From assembly GCF_010993735.1 (NCBI RefSeq), contig NZ_WQNI01000016.1:1-64000 (forward strand): a stretch of DNA of 64,000 nucleotides. Direction: 5' to 3'. Positions 55,774 through 64,000 of this stretch are shown here, in pieces; position 1 is the stretch's first letter, and every line of letters starts with the position of its first letter. Position numbers and translations under genes: made by a program. The stretch is from Chelativorans alearensis. Its GTDB lineage: Bacteria > Pseudomonadota > Alphaproteobacteria > Rhizobiales > Rhizobiaceae. The notes beneath the pieces were generated by a model that searched no databases, had not been told where the DNA came from, and saw only the letters and a program-made list of their open reading frames with translations.

Positions 55774-56661
55774 CTACTCCAGATTCTGCACCTGCTCCCG
55801 GAACTGGTCGACGACCGCCTTCAATTCGAGGCCGATCGCCGTCACGGAAGCGGCGTTGGATTTGGAGCACAGCGTATTCGATTCGCGGTTAAATTCCTGC
55901 GCAAGAAAATCGAGCTTGCGCCCGATCGGCCCGCCAGTGGCGAGAAGCGCACGGGCGGAGGCGACATGGGTCTTCAGCCGGTCGATCTCTTCGCGGATAT
56001 CGGCCTTGGTGGCGAGGAAGGCCGCTTCCTGGTTGAGGCGGTTCTCGTCGAGGGCGGGCGCGGCATCCATGAGAAGCCGCACCTGCTCTTCGAGGCGGGC
56101 GCGGATATTGGCGGGCTCGCGCGAAGTGTCCGCTTCCGCCCGCAGGGTGAGCGCCTCGATTGCGGCGAGGTGGCCTTCGAGGACGACGCCGAGCGATACG
56201 CCCTCCTCGCGACGTGCCGCCGCCAGCTCGTCCAGCGCCGTATCCAGCGCCCGCAGGGCGAGCTCGTCGAGCCGTGCGCGGGCCTCTTCGTCGGCGCTGG
56301 CATCGGGCATCTCCATGACCCCGCGCAGCGCCAGAAGGCCATCGGCCGTCGCCGGGGCGGCGCCGTGTTCCCGCTCCAGCCGGTGGGCGAGTTTGGCCAC
56401 CTCGGCTAGGAACGCCTCGTCGACCACGGGGCGACGCAACGCCTCGCCGCGCGTAACGGAAAGGCTCGCCTGTATGTTGCCGCGGGAAAAGCGCTTGCCG
56501 ACAGCGCCTTTGGCCGCCTGCTCCAGCCGCTCGAAGCCCGGCGGCAGGCGCAGGCGCGCCTCCAGCCCACGGCCGTTGACCGAGCGAAGCTCCCAAGTGA
56601 CCGCGGCCATCTCGTCGACGAGCCCGGCGCGGGCAAAGCCCGTCATGCTTTGTAGTGCCAT
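55774..56661 (-). CDS. yicC: YicC-family endoribonuclease
   Basis: A 295-residue protein of the YicC/YloC family; some members are endoribonucleases that destabilise small RNAs. The N-terminus MTGFARAG with WELRSVNGRGLEARLRLP and the C-terminus RKLDFLAQEFNRESNTLCSKSNAA are signatures. ATG 56661 follows GGGAAG; a GTG four codons upstream is possible. The gene lies between mltG and gmk. Confidence 0.94.
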   Translation of the reverse strand: MALQSMTGFARAGLVDEMAAVTWELRSVNGRGLEARLRLPPGFERLEQAAKGAVGKRFSRGNIQASLSVTRGEALRRPVVDEAFLAEVAKLAHRLEREHGAAPATADGLLALRGVMEMPDASADEEARARLDELALRALDTALDELAAARREEGVSLGVVLEGHLAAIEALTLRAEADTSREPANIRARLEEQVRLLMDAAPALDENRLNQEAAFLATKADIREEIDRLKTHVASARALLATGGPIGRKLDFLAQEFNRESNTLCSKSNAASVTAIGLELKAVVDQFREQVQNLE

Positions 56662-56703
56662 CTTCTTCCCCACCGCCTGCGGTGCCTGCCGCGAGCGGCC
56701 GCG

Positions 56704-57921
56704 TCAGTTGCGCTCATCGCCCTCTTGGGCATCGTTCTCGGCGGCCTCCGCCTCGGCCCTCCGTTCGCGCTCGATCTTGCGCCAGCGCGCCACGTTCTCG
56801 TTGTGCTCTTCGAGTGTCGTGGCGAAGACGTGTCCGCCCGTGCCGTCGGCGACGAAGTAGAGTTCGTCCGTCTGCGACGGATTGGCCACCGCCTCCAGCG
56901 CGGCACGGCCCGGATTGGCAATCGGCGTCGGCGGCAGGCCGTCGACCAGATAGGTGTTGTAGGGCGTTTCCTTGGCAAGGTCGGAGCGGTAGATGGGGCG
57001 GTCGGCCGGTTTGCCCTCGCCGCCGAACAGCCCATAGATGACCGTGGGGTCGGATTGCAGGCGCATGCCCCGCTCCAGCCGGTTGAGGAAGGCGGCGGCC
57101 ACGCGCGAGCGCTCGTCGGCCTGGCCCGTCTCCTTCTCGACGATGGAGGCCAGTGTCACGAATTCGTCGATGTTCTGCAGCGGATGGTTCTCGGCGCGCC
57201 TTTCCCAGATGCTCTGGACGAGTTCTTCCTGCTGGGCTCTCAGCTTGGCGATAACCTCCTTGCGCGGCATGCCACGGGTGAAGCGCAGCGTGTCGGCGGC
57301 GAGGCTTCCCTCGGGAGGCGTTTCCTCGGGTATCTCGCCCGACAGTTCCTGGGTTGCAGCCACCGCCTTGAACACCTGGGCGACCGTACGCCCCTCGGGG
57401 ATGGTGAGCGAATAGAGCACGGACTTGCCGCTCTCCAGAAGCTCCATGATCTCGGCCATGGAAGCGCCGGCCTTGATCTCGTATTCGCCGGCCTTGAGGC
57501 TAGCGTCGGCGCCATGCACGCGCAGGCCGATGAGGAAGATGCGCTGGTCGCTGATGAGGCCCTGGCGCTCCAGCATCTCGGCGATCTCACGCACGCCGGT
57601 ATTGGGCCGAATGAGGATCGTCTCGGCCGCCGTCGACGGTCCCGGGCTCTCGAATTCGCGCTTGCCGAGATAGAGGACGACGCCGGTGACGATCACCAGG
57701 AAGACGACGGAAGAGACGACGAAATTCAGAAACACGACAAACTGGTTGCGCGACTGGCGCGAGCGCTTGGGCGGAGGTGGCGTTCCCGCCTCGGGGCGCA
57801 GCGCCTCGCGCGCCGACCTGGCGGCGAGCGGCCTTGCCGCCTGCTCAGACCTTCTGCCGAAATTGTCCGATTCTTCCGTCATCGCGTCAGCCGTCTCCTC
57901 TCCCGCGATCAGCGGATTCAT
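56704..57921 (-). CDS. mltG: Endolytic transglycosylase MltG
   Basis: A 405-residue inner-membrane lytic transglycosylase that cuts nascent glycan chains. A cytoplasmic Pro/Arg-rich N-terminus precedes one membrane helix (about residues 65-85: FVVFLNFVVSSVVFLVIVTGVVLYL), a LysM-like segment and the YceG catalytic domain. The catalytic Glu lies in ASIVEKET (residues 262-265), followed by FLNRLERGMRLQSDPTVIYG and ETPYNTYLVDGLPPTPI. The start is uncertain (ATG 57921 or 57882). The position between fabF and yicC is standard. Confidence 0.94.
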   Translation of the reverse strand: MNPLIAGEETADAMTEESDNFGRRSEQAARPLAARSAREALRPEAGTPPPPKRSRQSRNQFVVFLNFVVSSVVFLVIVTGVVLYLGKREFESPGPSTAAETILIRPNTGVREIAEMLERQGLISDQRIFLIGLRVHGADASLKAGEYEIKAGASMAEIMELLESGKSVLYSLTIPEGRTVAQVFKAVAATQELSGEIPEETPPEGSLAADTLRFTRGMPRKEVIAKLRAQQEELVQSIWERRAENHPLQNIDEFVTLASIVEKETGQADERSRVAAAFLNRLERGMRLQSDPTVIYGLFGGEGKPADRPIYRSDLAKETPYNTYLVDGLPPTPIANPGRAALEAVANPSQTDELYFVADGTGGHVFATTLEEHNENVARWRKIERERRAEAEAAENDAQEGDERN

Positions 57922-57984
57922 CGCCACAAAGTGAGGCACAATAGCGTCAAATTTCCGGCGTCAAAGCCCCGATCGCACGCGCGA

Positions 57985-59241
57985 TCAGGCTTCGAAGCGC
58001 CGGAACACCAGCGAGGCGTTGGTGCCGCCGAAGCCGAAGGAGTTGGACAAGGCCACGTCGATCTTGCGCTTGCGCGGCTTGTGCGGGACGAGATCGATCA
58101 CCGTCTCGGCTTCCGGGTTGTCGAGATTGATGGTCGGCGGTGCCACACCGTCTCTGATGGCCAGGATCGAAAAGATCGCCTCGGCGGCACCCGCGGCCCC
58201 GAGAAGATGCCCGATAGAGGACTTGGTGGACGACATCGACACCTTGCCCGCCGCGTTGCCCATCAGGCGCTCGACCGCCTTGAGCTCGATGGTGTCGGCC
58301 ATGGTGGAGGTGCCATGGGCGTTGATATAATCGACGTCGGCCGGCGTCAGGCTGGCACGCTTGATCGCCGCGCTCATGCAGCGGAACGCGCCATCGCCGT
58401 CCTCGGCGGGTGCCGTGATATGGTAGGCGTCACCCGTCAGGCCGTAGCCGACCACCTCGGCGTAGATCTTGGCGCCGCGCGCCTTGGCGTGCTCCAGTTC
58501 CTCGAGCACGACCACGCCGGCACCCTCGCCCATGACGAAACCGTCGCGGTCGCGGTCATAGGGGCGCGAGGCCTTTTCGGGCGTGTCGTTGAAGCGGGTG
58601 GAAAGCGCCTTGCAGGCGGAGAAGCCGGCAATCGACAGGCGGGTGACGGGCGATTCGGCGCCGCCGGCCAGCATCACATCGGCATCGCCCAGCATGATGA
58701 GGCGCGAGGCGTCGCCGATCGCGTGAGCGCCGGTGGAGCAGGCGGTGACCACGGCGTGGTTCGGCCCCTTCAAGCGATGGCGGATCGACACCTGGCCAGA
58801 AACCAGATTGATAATATTGCCGGGAATGAAGAACGGACTGATGCGGCGGGGGCCGCGCTCACGCAGAATGAGTGCGTTTTCGGCGATGCCCTCGATGCCG
58901 CCGATGCCGGAGCCGATCATGACGCCGGTGGCGTAGCGGTCGGCTTCGGTTTTCGGTTCCCAGCCCGAATCGGCCAACGCCTGGTCGGCGGCGGCGATGC
59001 CGTAGATGATGAAATCGCCGACCTTGCGTTGCTCGCGCGGCTCCAGGAAGGCATCCGGATCGAACGCCCCCTCCCCCTCGCGCGGGATGCTGTTGGCAAC
59101 TTTGCACGGCAGGTCGTCGACCTCGAACTGGTCGATGCGCCTTGCCGCGCTCTTGCCGGAAAGCAGGCTCTTCCAGCCCAGCTCGGCGCCAAGGCCAAGC
59201 GGCGAGAGGAGCCCGATGCCGGTGACGACGACGCGTCTCAT
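57985..59241 (-). CDS. fabF: 3-oxoacyl-ACP synthase II
   Basis: A 418-residue condensing enzyme of fatty-acid elongation. The catalytic Cys is Cys168 in VVTACSTGAH. The two histidines lie in NAHGTSTMADTIE and SIGHLLGAAG, and NSFGFGGTN is near the C-terminus. ATG 59241 (MRRVVVTGIG) matches the usual N-terminus; an ATG seven codons upstream is in frame. It follows acpP. Confidence 0.96.
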   Translation of the reverse strand: MRRVVVTGIGLLSPLGLGAELGWKSLLSGKSAARRIDQFEVDDLPCKVANSIPREGEGAFDPDAFLEPREQRKVGDFIIYGIAAADQALADSGWEPKTEADRYATGVMIGSGIGGIEGIAENALILRERGPRRISPFFIPGNIINLVSGQVSIRHRLKGPNHAVVTACSTGAHAIGDASRLIMLGDADVMLAGGAESPVTRLSIAGFSACKALSTRFNDTPEKASRPYDRDRDGFVMGEGAGVVVLEELEHAKARGAKIYAEVVGYGLTGDAYHITAPAEDGDGAFRCMSAAIKRASLTPADVDYINAHGTSTMADTIELKAVERLMGNAAGKVSMSSTKSSIGHLLGAAGAAEAIFSILAIRDGVAPPTINLDNPEAETVIDLVPHKPRKRKIDVALSNSFGFGGTNASLVFRRFEA

Positions 59242-59297
59242 TTTTACGGAATGTCCCGCCATTGTGGCAGTTTCAGCCGGGAGCCAGCGCGCCGGCG

Positions 59298-59534
59298 TCA
59301 GGCAGTCGCCTTGTCGATGTACTTCACCGCGTCACCGACGGTGAGAATCGTCTCGGCCGCGTCATCAGGAATTTCGACGCCGAACTCTTCCTCGAAAGCC
59401 ATCACCAGTTCGACGGTGTCGAGGCTGTCCGCGCCGAGATCGTCGATGAAGCTGGCCTGTTCGATGACCTTTTCGGCGTCGACGCCAAGATGCTCGACAA
59501 CGATTTTCTTGACGCGTTCTGCAGTATCGCTCAT
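59298..59534 (-). CDS. acpP: Acyl carrier protein
   Basis: A 78-residue acidic carrier. The phosphopantetheine serine is Ser37 in [20 protein letters not shown]. The composition and DSLDT motif are diagnostic. Cytosolic, and shared by the fatty-acid and lipid A pathways. It lies between fabG and fabF. Confidence 0.98.
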   Translation of the reverse strand: MSDTAERVKKIVVEHLGVDAEKVIEQASFIDDLGADSLDTVELVMAFEEEFGVEIPDDAAETILTVGDAVKYIDKATA

Positions 59535-59570
59535 GTGGGAACCCTCGACTTCATGAATTTCCGGTCTTCG

Positions 59571-59592
59571 TTAGCGGCAGGCTTGCCGCTAA
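59571..59592 (-). other. Hairpin between fabG and acpP
   Basis: A 9-bp stem (TTAGCGGCA and TGCCGCTAA) with loop GGCT lies 36 bp upstream of acpP in the 253-bp fabG-acpP gap. No T-run follows. It could stabilise the abundant acpP mRNA or partially terminate the fabG transcript. Nothing else is recognised in this gap. Confidence 0.6.
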
Positions 59593-59787
59593 TCAAGCTG
59601 AAAAGATGACCGGATCAACGGCTTTCTCGCCCTTCACCAGCCGTCCTCGCCTTCTTTGATAGACAGCCAGCCGTACCGCGCGCGCCATATCACGATGCAG
59701 GGCAGGCGCCAAGCCGCTCCGTCAGAACCGTTTGATATTCTACTGCGGCGGGCACCTGTCGCGCCGCAGCGAATTCTCAAGCGGTCT

Positions 59788-60525
59788 CTAGATCATCACC
59801 ATACCGCCGTTCACATGGATCGTCTGGCCGGTTACGTAGCCGGCTTCCGCGGAAGCCAGATAGACGACCGCGGAGGCGATCTCCCCGCCGGAGCCCATGC
59901 GCTTCATGGGAATGACACCCATGATGGCGTCGCGCTGCTTCTCGTTCAGCTTCTCGGTCATGGCCGATTCGATGAAGCCGGGGGCAACGCAGTTGACGGT
60001 GACGTTGCGGGTGGCGATCTCCTGGGCCAGCGATTTGGAAAAGCCGATGAGACCGGCCTTGGAGGCGCAGTAGTTGGCCTGGCCGGGGTTGCCGGTGACG
60101 CCGACCACGGACGAGATGTTGACGATGCGGCCGAAGCGGCGGCGCATCATGGGGTGGGTCAGCTCGCGCGTGAGGCGGAAGGCGGAGGTAAGGTTGACCT
60201 CCAGCACCGCGTCCCAGTCCTCGTCGCTCATGCGCACGAACAGGCCGTCGCGGGTGATGCCGGCATTGTTGACGAGGATGTCGACGCCTTCAAGCTCCGA
60301 TTCCGCTTTTGCGGCCATGGCCTTGACTTCGTTGCGGTCGGACAGGTTGGCGGGAAATATCCGCGCGCGCTCCCCAAGCTCGCCTGCAAGGCTCTCCAGC
60401 TTCTCGACGCGCGTGCCGTGCAGGCCGACGATGGCGCCCTGTGCATGAAGAGCACGGGCAACGGCCTCGCCGATGCCGCCGGATGCTCCGGTGATGAGCG
60501 CCTTGCGGCCACTGAGATCGAACAT
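59788..60525 (-). CDS. fabG: 3-oxoacyl-ACP reductase
   Basis: A 245-residue NADPH-dependent short-chain dehydrogenase of fatty-acid elongation. The cofactor motif is ITGASGGIGEAVARAL and the structural motif NNAG is present. The catalytic triad is Ser139, Tyr152 and Lys156 (NYCASKAGL). ATG 60525 (MFDLSGRK) is the usual start. It follows fabD by 47 bp. Confidence 0.97.
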   Translation of the reverse strand: MFDLSGRKALITGASGGIGEAVARALHAQGAIVGLHGTRVEKLESLAGELGERARIFPANLSDRNEVKAMAAKAESELEGVDILVNNAGITRDGLFVRMSDEDWDAVLEVNLTSAFRLTRELTHPMMRRRFGRIVNISSVVGVTGNPGQANYCASKAGLIGFSKSLAQEIATRNVTVNCVAPGFIESAMTEKLNEKQRDAIMGVIPMKRMGSGGEIASAVVYLASAEAGYVTGQTIHVNGGMVMI

Positions 60526-60572
60526 GACCTTGTCCTTCTTCGAATCTGCCCGGGAAATTCCTACCACAACGC

Positions 60573-61514
60573 TCAGGCGAGCGCCTTGATCGCCGCGTCT
60601 ATATCCACTGGCGCATTGACCGCGATCGCCTCGATATCCCGGTTGATGCGGCGGGCAAGGCCGGTCAGCACCTTGCCCGAGCCGATCTCGTAGAGCGTGC
60701 CGACGCCGTTCCCGCCGAACCACTCCACCGTCTCGCGCCAGCGTACACGGCCCGTGACCTGCTCGACCAGGCGGGCGGCGATCTCGTCGGGATCGCGGAG
60801 GGGAGTGACCGTGACATTGGCGAGGACAGGCACGGCAGGGGCGCTCTTGGCCACACCGGCCAGGGCTTCGCGCATGCGCTCGGCGGCAGGCGCCATGAGG
60901 GCGGAGTGGAAGGGGGCGGAGACCGGCAGCATGATGGCGCGCCTTGCCCCCCTGTCGGTGGCAAGCCTCGCCGCCTCCTCCACGGCGGGCGCGGCGCCGG
61001 AGATGACAAGCTGGCCGCCGCCATTGTCGTTGGCGACCTGGCAGACCGTGCCCTTTCCGGCTTCCACGCAGACCGCCTCGACGTCATCCGTCTCAAGGCC
61101 GATGATGGCCGCCATGGCACCCTCGCCCACCGGGACGGCGGCCTGCATGGCGTTGCCGCGGATGCGCAGGAGGCGGGCCGTGTCGGCAAGCGAGAAGGTG
61201 CCGGCCGCGCAAAGGGCCGAATATTCGCCCAGCGAATGGCCGGCGACATAGGCGACCTTGTCTTTCAGCGACAGGCCGCCCTTCTCCATCACGCGGATAG
61301 CCGCCATGGAGACCGCCATCAGCGCGGGCTGGGCGTTGGCCGTCAGCGTCAATTCGTCCTCCGGCCCTTCCCACATGAGCTTGGAGAGCTTTTGGGCGAG
61401 CGCCTCGTCCACCTCGTCGAAGACCGCGCGCGCTTCCGGAAAAGCTTCGGCCAGATCGCGTCCCATGCCGACCGCCTGGCTGCCCTGGCCGGGAAAAGTG
61501 AAGGCGATGCTCAT
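60573..61514 (-). CDS. fabD: Malonyl-CoA:ACP transacylase
   Basis: A 313-residue enzyme that loads malonyl groups onto ACP. The active serine is Ser94 in GHSLGEYSAL. The N-terminal FPGQGSQAVGMG and the C-terminal PVLANVTVTP are typical. It is the first gene of the minus-strand fab cluster; its promoter should lie in the 372-bp gap to the ABC transporter gene. Confidence 0.97.
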   Translation of the reverse strand: MSIAFTFPGQGSQAVGMGRDLAEAFPEARAVFDEVDEALAQKLSKLMWEGPEDELTLTANAQPALMAVSMAAIRVMEKGGLSLKDKVAYVAGHSLGEYSALCAAGTFSLADTARLLRIRGNAMQAAVPVGEGAMAAIIGLETDDVEAVCVEAGKGTVCQVANDNGGGQLVISGAAPAVEEAARLATDRGARRAIMLPVSAPFHSALMAPAAERMREALAGVAKSAPAVPVLANVTVTPLRDPDEIAARLVEQVTGRVRWRETVEWFGGNGVGTLYEIGSGKVLTGLARRINRDIEAIAVNAPVDIDAAIKALA

Positions 61515-61886
61515 TGCCGGCTACTCCCACGTGTTTTGCTTGCCCGTTTGGGGCGCACGTGGTGGCGCAACAGCCAGGCCACGTCAAGCCTTTTGCCGGT
61601 GTCCGCGCCGGCGGCGGACACGAGAGGTGGCGGCCGCGCTGATCGGCCTGCCTGTCCTCAAGTGTGCGCAGCTTGCGCTGATCGCCGAGATGAACCCGGC
61701 AAACGATTGATTTTGCGGGATTCTGCGGCGGCCGTGTCAGGAAATGTAACCCTCTCCGAAACGCCGGTATGGCAACCGGAGACCAAGTGGCCTATATGAG
61801 ACCGGCTTTGGCTTTCAGTGCCGTTCGGCGTGCCGCACCGTGGCGCGTATCGAGTGCCGTTCCATTCCCCAGCCATACGGTCTTCC
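61515..61886. other. Divergent intergenic region
   Basis: No gene is supported. A TGGCAA-N17-TATATG arrangement near 61770-61798 is a weak promoter candidate for the rightward ABC genes. The frame that extends the ATPase gene upstream to 61818 lacks a ribosome-binding site. Confidence 0.45.
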
Positions 61887-62812
61887 ATGCAGCACGCGAT
61901 CTCCATTTCCAGACTTTCCAAAGTTTACGATTCGGGTCTTGCAGCCCTGCAAGAGGTCGACCTCGACATCCACAACGGCGAGATCCTCGCCCTGCTCGGC
62001 CCCAACGGCGCCGGCAAGACGACGCTGATCTCCATCGTCTGCGGCATCGTCAACGCGACCAATGGCAAGGTCAGCGTGCAGGGCCACGACATCATCAGCG
62101 AGTTCCGCGCCGCGCGGGAACTCATCGGGCTGGTGCCGCAGGAACTGCACGTGGAGACCTTCGAGACCGTGTGGGACACGGTGAGCTACAGCCGCGGCCT
62201 GTTCGGCAAGAAGCCGAAGCCCGAACTCATCGAGCAACTCCTCAGGGACCTCACCCTGTGGGACAAGAAGGACAATAAGATCCTCGAGCTTTCCGGCGGC
62301 ATGAAGCGGCGAGTCATGATCGCCAAGGCCCTGGCGCACGAGCCGAAGATCCTGTTCCTCGACGAGCCGACGGCGGGCGTCGACGTGGAATTGCGCAAGG
62401 ACATGTGGCAGCTGGTGCGGCGGCTGCGCGAGGAGGGCGGCGTGACCATCATCCTCACCACCCACTATATCGAGGAGGCGGAGGAAATCGCCGACCGGGT
62501 GGGCGTGATCAACAAGGGCCGGCTGATCCTGGTGGAGGAGAAGAACGAGCTGATGCGCAAGCTCGGCAAGAAGCAGCTCACGCTCGAGCTGAACGACGTT
62601 CTGGAATCGCTCCCCGAAGCGCTCGGCCGCTACGATCTCGATCTGGAGAACGGCGGCGAGCGCCTCGTCTACCGCTACGACACGCAGGCAGAGCGCACGG
62701 GCATCGGCTCGCTGCTTGCCGACCTCAACCGGGCGGGAATCTCGATCAAGGACCTCGACACCGAGCAGAGCTCGCTTGAGGACATCTTCGTCACCCTGGT
62801 GGAGGAAACGCG

Positions 62813-62816
<4 letters not shown>
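61887..62816 (+). CDS. ABC-2 type exporter ATPase
   Basis: A 309-residue ATPase of the CcmA/YadG type. Walker A (GPNGAGKTT) is at residues 38-46, the signature is [13 protein letters not shown], Walker B is [12 protein letters not shown] and the switch histidine lies in [13 protein letters not shown]. The C-terminal 90 residues form a regulatory tail. Its stop overlaps the permease start. The cargo is unknown; drug, lipid or polysaccharide export is typical. Confidence 0.94.
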
Positions 62817-63574
<758 letters not shown>

Positions 63575-63588
63575 GGGATGGAGCCGGC

Positions 63589-64000
63589 GTGATTGCCGTG
63601 ATGCCGCCAAGGCTGAAACCGGGCGATACGGTCCGTTTCGTCTCTCCCGCAAGCACGCCTGAGAGGGATCAGATTCTCCGGCGTGCCGAGTTGCTGGAGA
63701 GCTGGGGCCTCAAGGTGGAGTTCGGCGCACGCGCCTTTTCCAGCTTCGCCCGTTTCGCTGGCACCGATGAAGAGCGCCTCGCCGACCTCAACGATGCGCT
63801 CCGGGACCCCAACGTGCGGGGGATAATTGCTACACGCGGCGGCAAGGGCTCCTACCGGATTGCCGACCGGCTCGACTTCGACGCCGTTCGACGCGATCCG
63901 AAGCTGCTCGTCGGCTTCAGCGACATCACCATCCTGCATCTGATGCTTTGGAAGCAGTGTGGGCTGATCGGCGTGCACGGAGCGGTGACCCTTTGGGAGC
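63589..64000 (+). CDS. LD-carboxypeptidase (S66 family), 3' end outside the window
   Basis: The first 137 residues of a muramoyl-tetrapeptide carboxypeptidase that trims recycled peptidoglycan peptides. RLKPGDTVRFVSPASTPERD opens the N-terminal domain. IIATRGGKGSYRIADRLDFD and LLVGFSDITILHLML follow, where the Ser of GFSD is the nucleophile expected in S66 enzymes. GTG 63589 has GGATGGAG upstream; ATG 63601 is an alternative. The frame runs off the window. Confidence 0.88.
   Translation, partial: MIAVMPPRLKPGDTVRFVSPASTPERDQILRRAELLESWGLKVEFGARAFSSFARFAGTDEERLADLNDALRDPNVRGIIATRGGKGSYRIADRLDFDAVRRDPKLLVGFSDITILHLMLWKQCGLIGVHGAVTLWE

Noticed and set aside
56725-59556. A 943-codon plus-strand frame opposite mltG and fabF
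   Set aside because: It is a shadow frame. The minus strand encodes well-recognised core genes over the whole stretch.

Overview
The window is chromosomal DNA of a GC-rich alphaproteobacterium, most likely Hyphomicrobiales (Rhizobiales) of the Mesorhizobium/Chelativorans type. This is inferred from gene content and order, not from a database search. The markers are an AapJQMP general amino-acid permease, an HdaA-type DnaA relative, Omp25-like porins, a DUF1127 protein, homologues of the mitochondrial complex I subunits NDUFS4 and NDUFS6, and the blocks lptF-lptG-lptD-surA-pdxA-rsmA and fabD-fabG-acpP-fabF-mltG-yicC-gmk. Almost all genes are ordinary core genes. No prophage, insertion sequence, CRISPR array or integrative element was seen.

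Layout. 0-11 kb: a partial hypothetical gene, a repeat-rich gap, an alpha/beta hydrolase, a secreted unknown, aspS, rnd, a small toxin-antitoxin pair, ppx, ppk and an NDUFS6-like zinc protein. 11-19 kb: an FAD monooxygenase, aapJ-aapQ-aapM-aapP on the minus strand, metC, tRNA-Arg(TCT), an NDUFS4-like gene and tRNA-Pro(TGG). 19-24 kb: a membrane protein, then hdaA, an AI-2E transporter and a CDP-alcohol phosphatidyltransferase on the minus strand, divergent from purM-purN. 24-34 kb is the most accessory part: a DUF1127 gene and a lacI-type gene sharing three operators, a molybdopterin oxidoreductase, an intergenic repeat field, a divergent Lrp/PLP-dehydratase pair, secreted small proteins, an RNase T2 and two Omp25-like porins.

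34-45 kb: a FolM-like reductase, uvrC, pgsA, moaD, moaE, ndk, a GST, a DinB-like protein, an ABC-F ATPase, a HAD phosphatase, holC and pepA. 45-53 kb: the lipopolysaccharide-export and outer-membrane assembly run lptF-lptG-lptD-surA, then pdxA-rsmA. 53-55 kb: a small monooxygenase-fold gene and an ECF41-type sigma factor. 55-62 kb: the minus-strand run gmk, yicC, mltG, fabF, acpP, fabG, fabD. 62-64 kb: an ABC-2 exporter pair and the start of an LD-carboxypeptidase gene.

The most noteworthy signals are regulatory. (1) ECF41 sigma-like promoters (TGTCACA-N16-CGTC type) lie in front of both the sigma gene and the monooxygenase gene, suggesting a self-contained regulon. (2) Three LacI-type operators lie between DUF1127 and lacI. 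(3) A perfect 13-bp-arm palindrome precedes the toxin-antitoxin pair. (4) Three related palindromes with a CAGATGG/CCATCTG core, two of them inside 56-bp direct repeats, lie between pepA and lptF. At protein level, AapM carries about 110 extra residues of membrane segments and the RNase T2 has Gln where its family usually has an active-site Glu.
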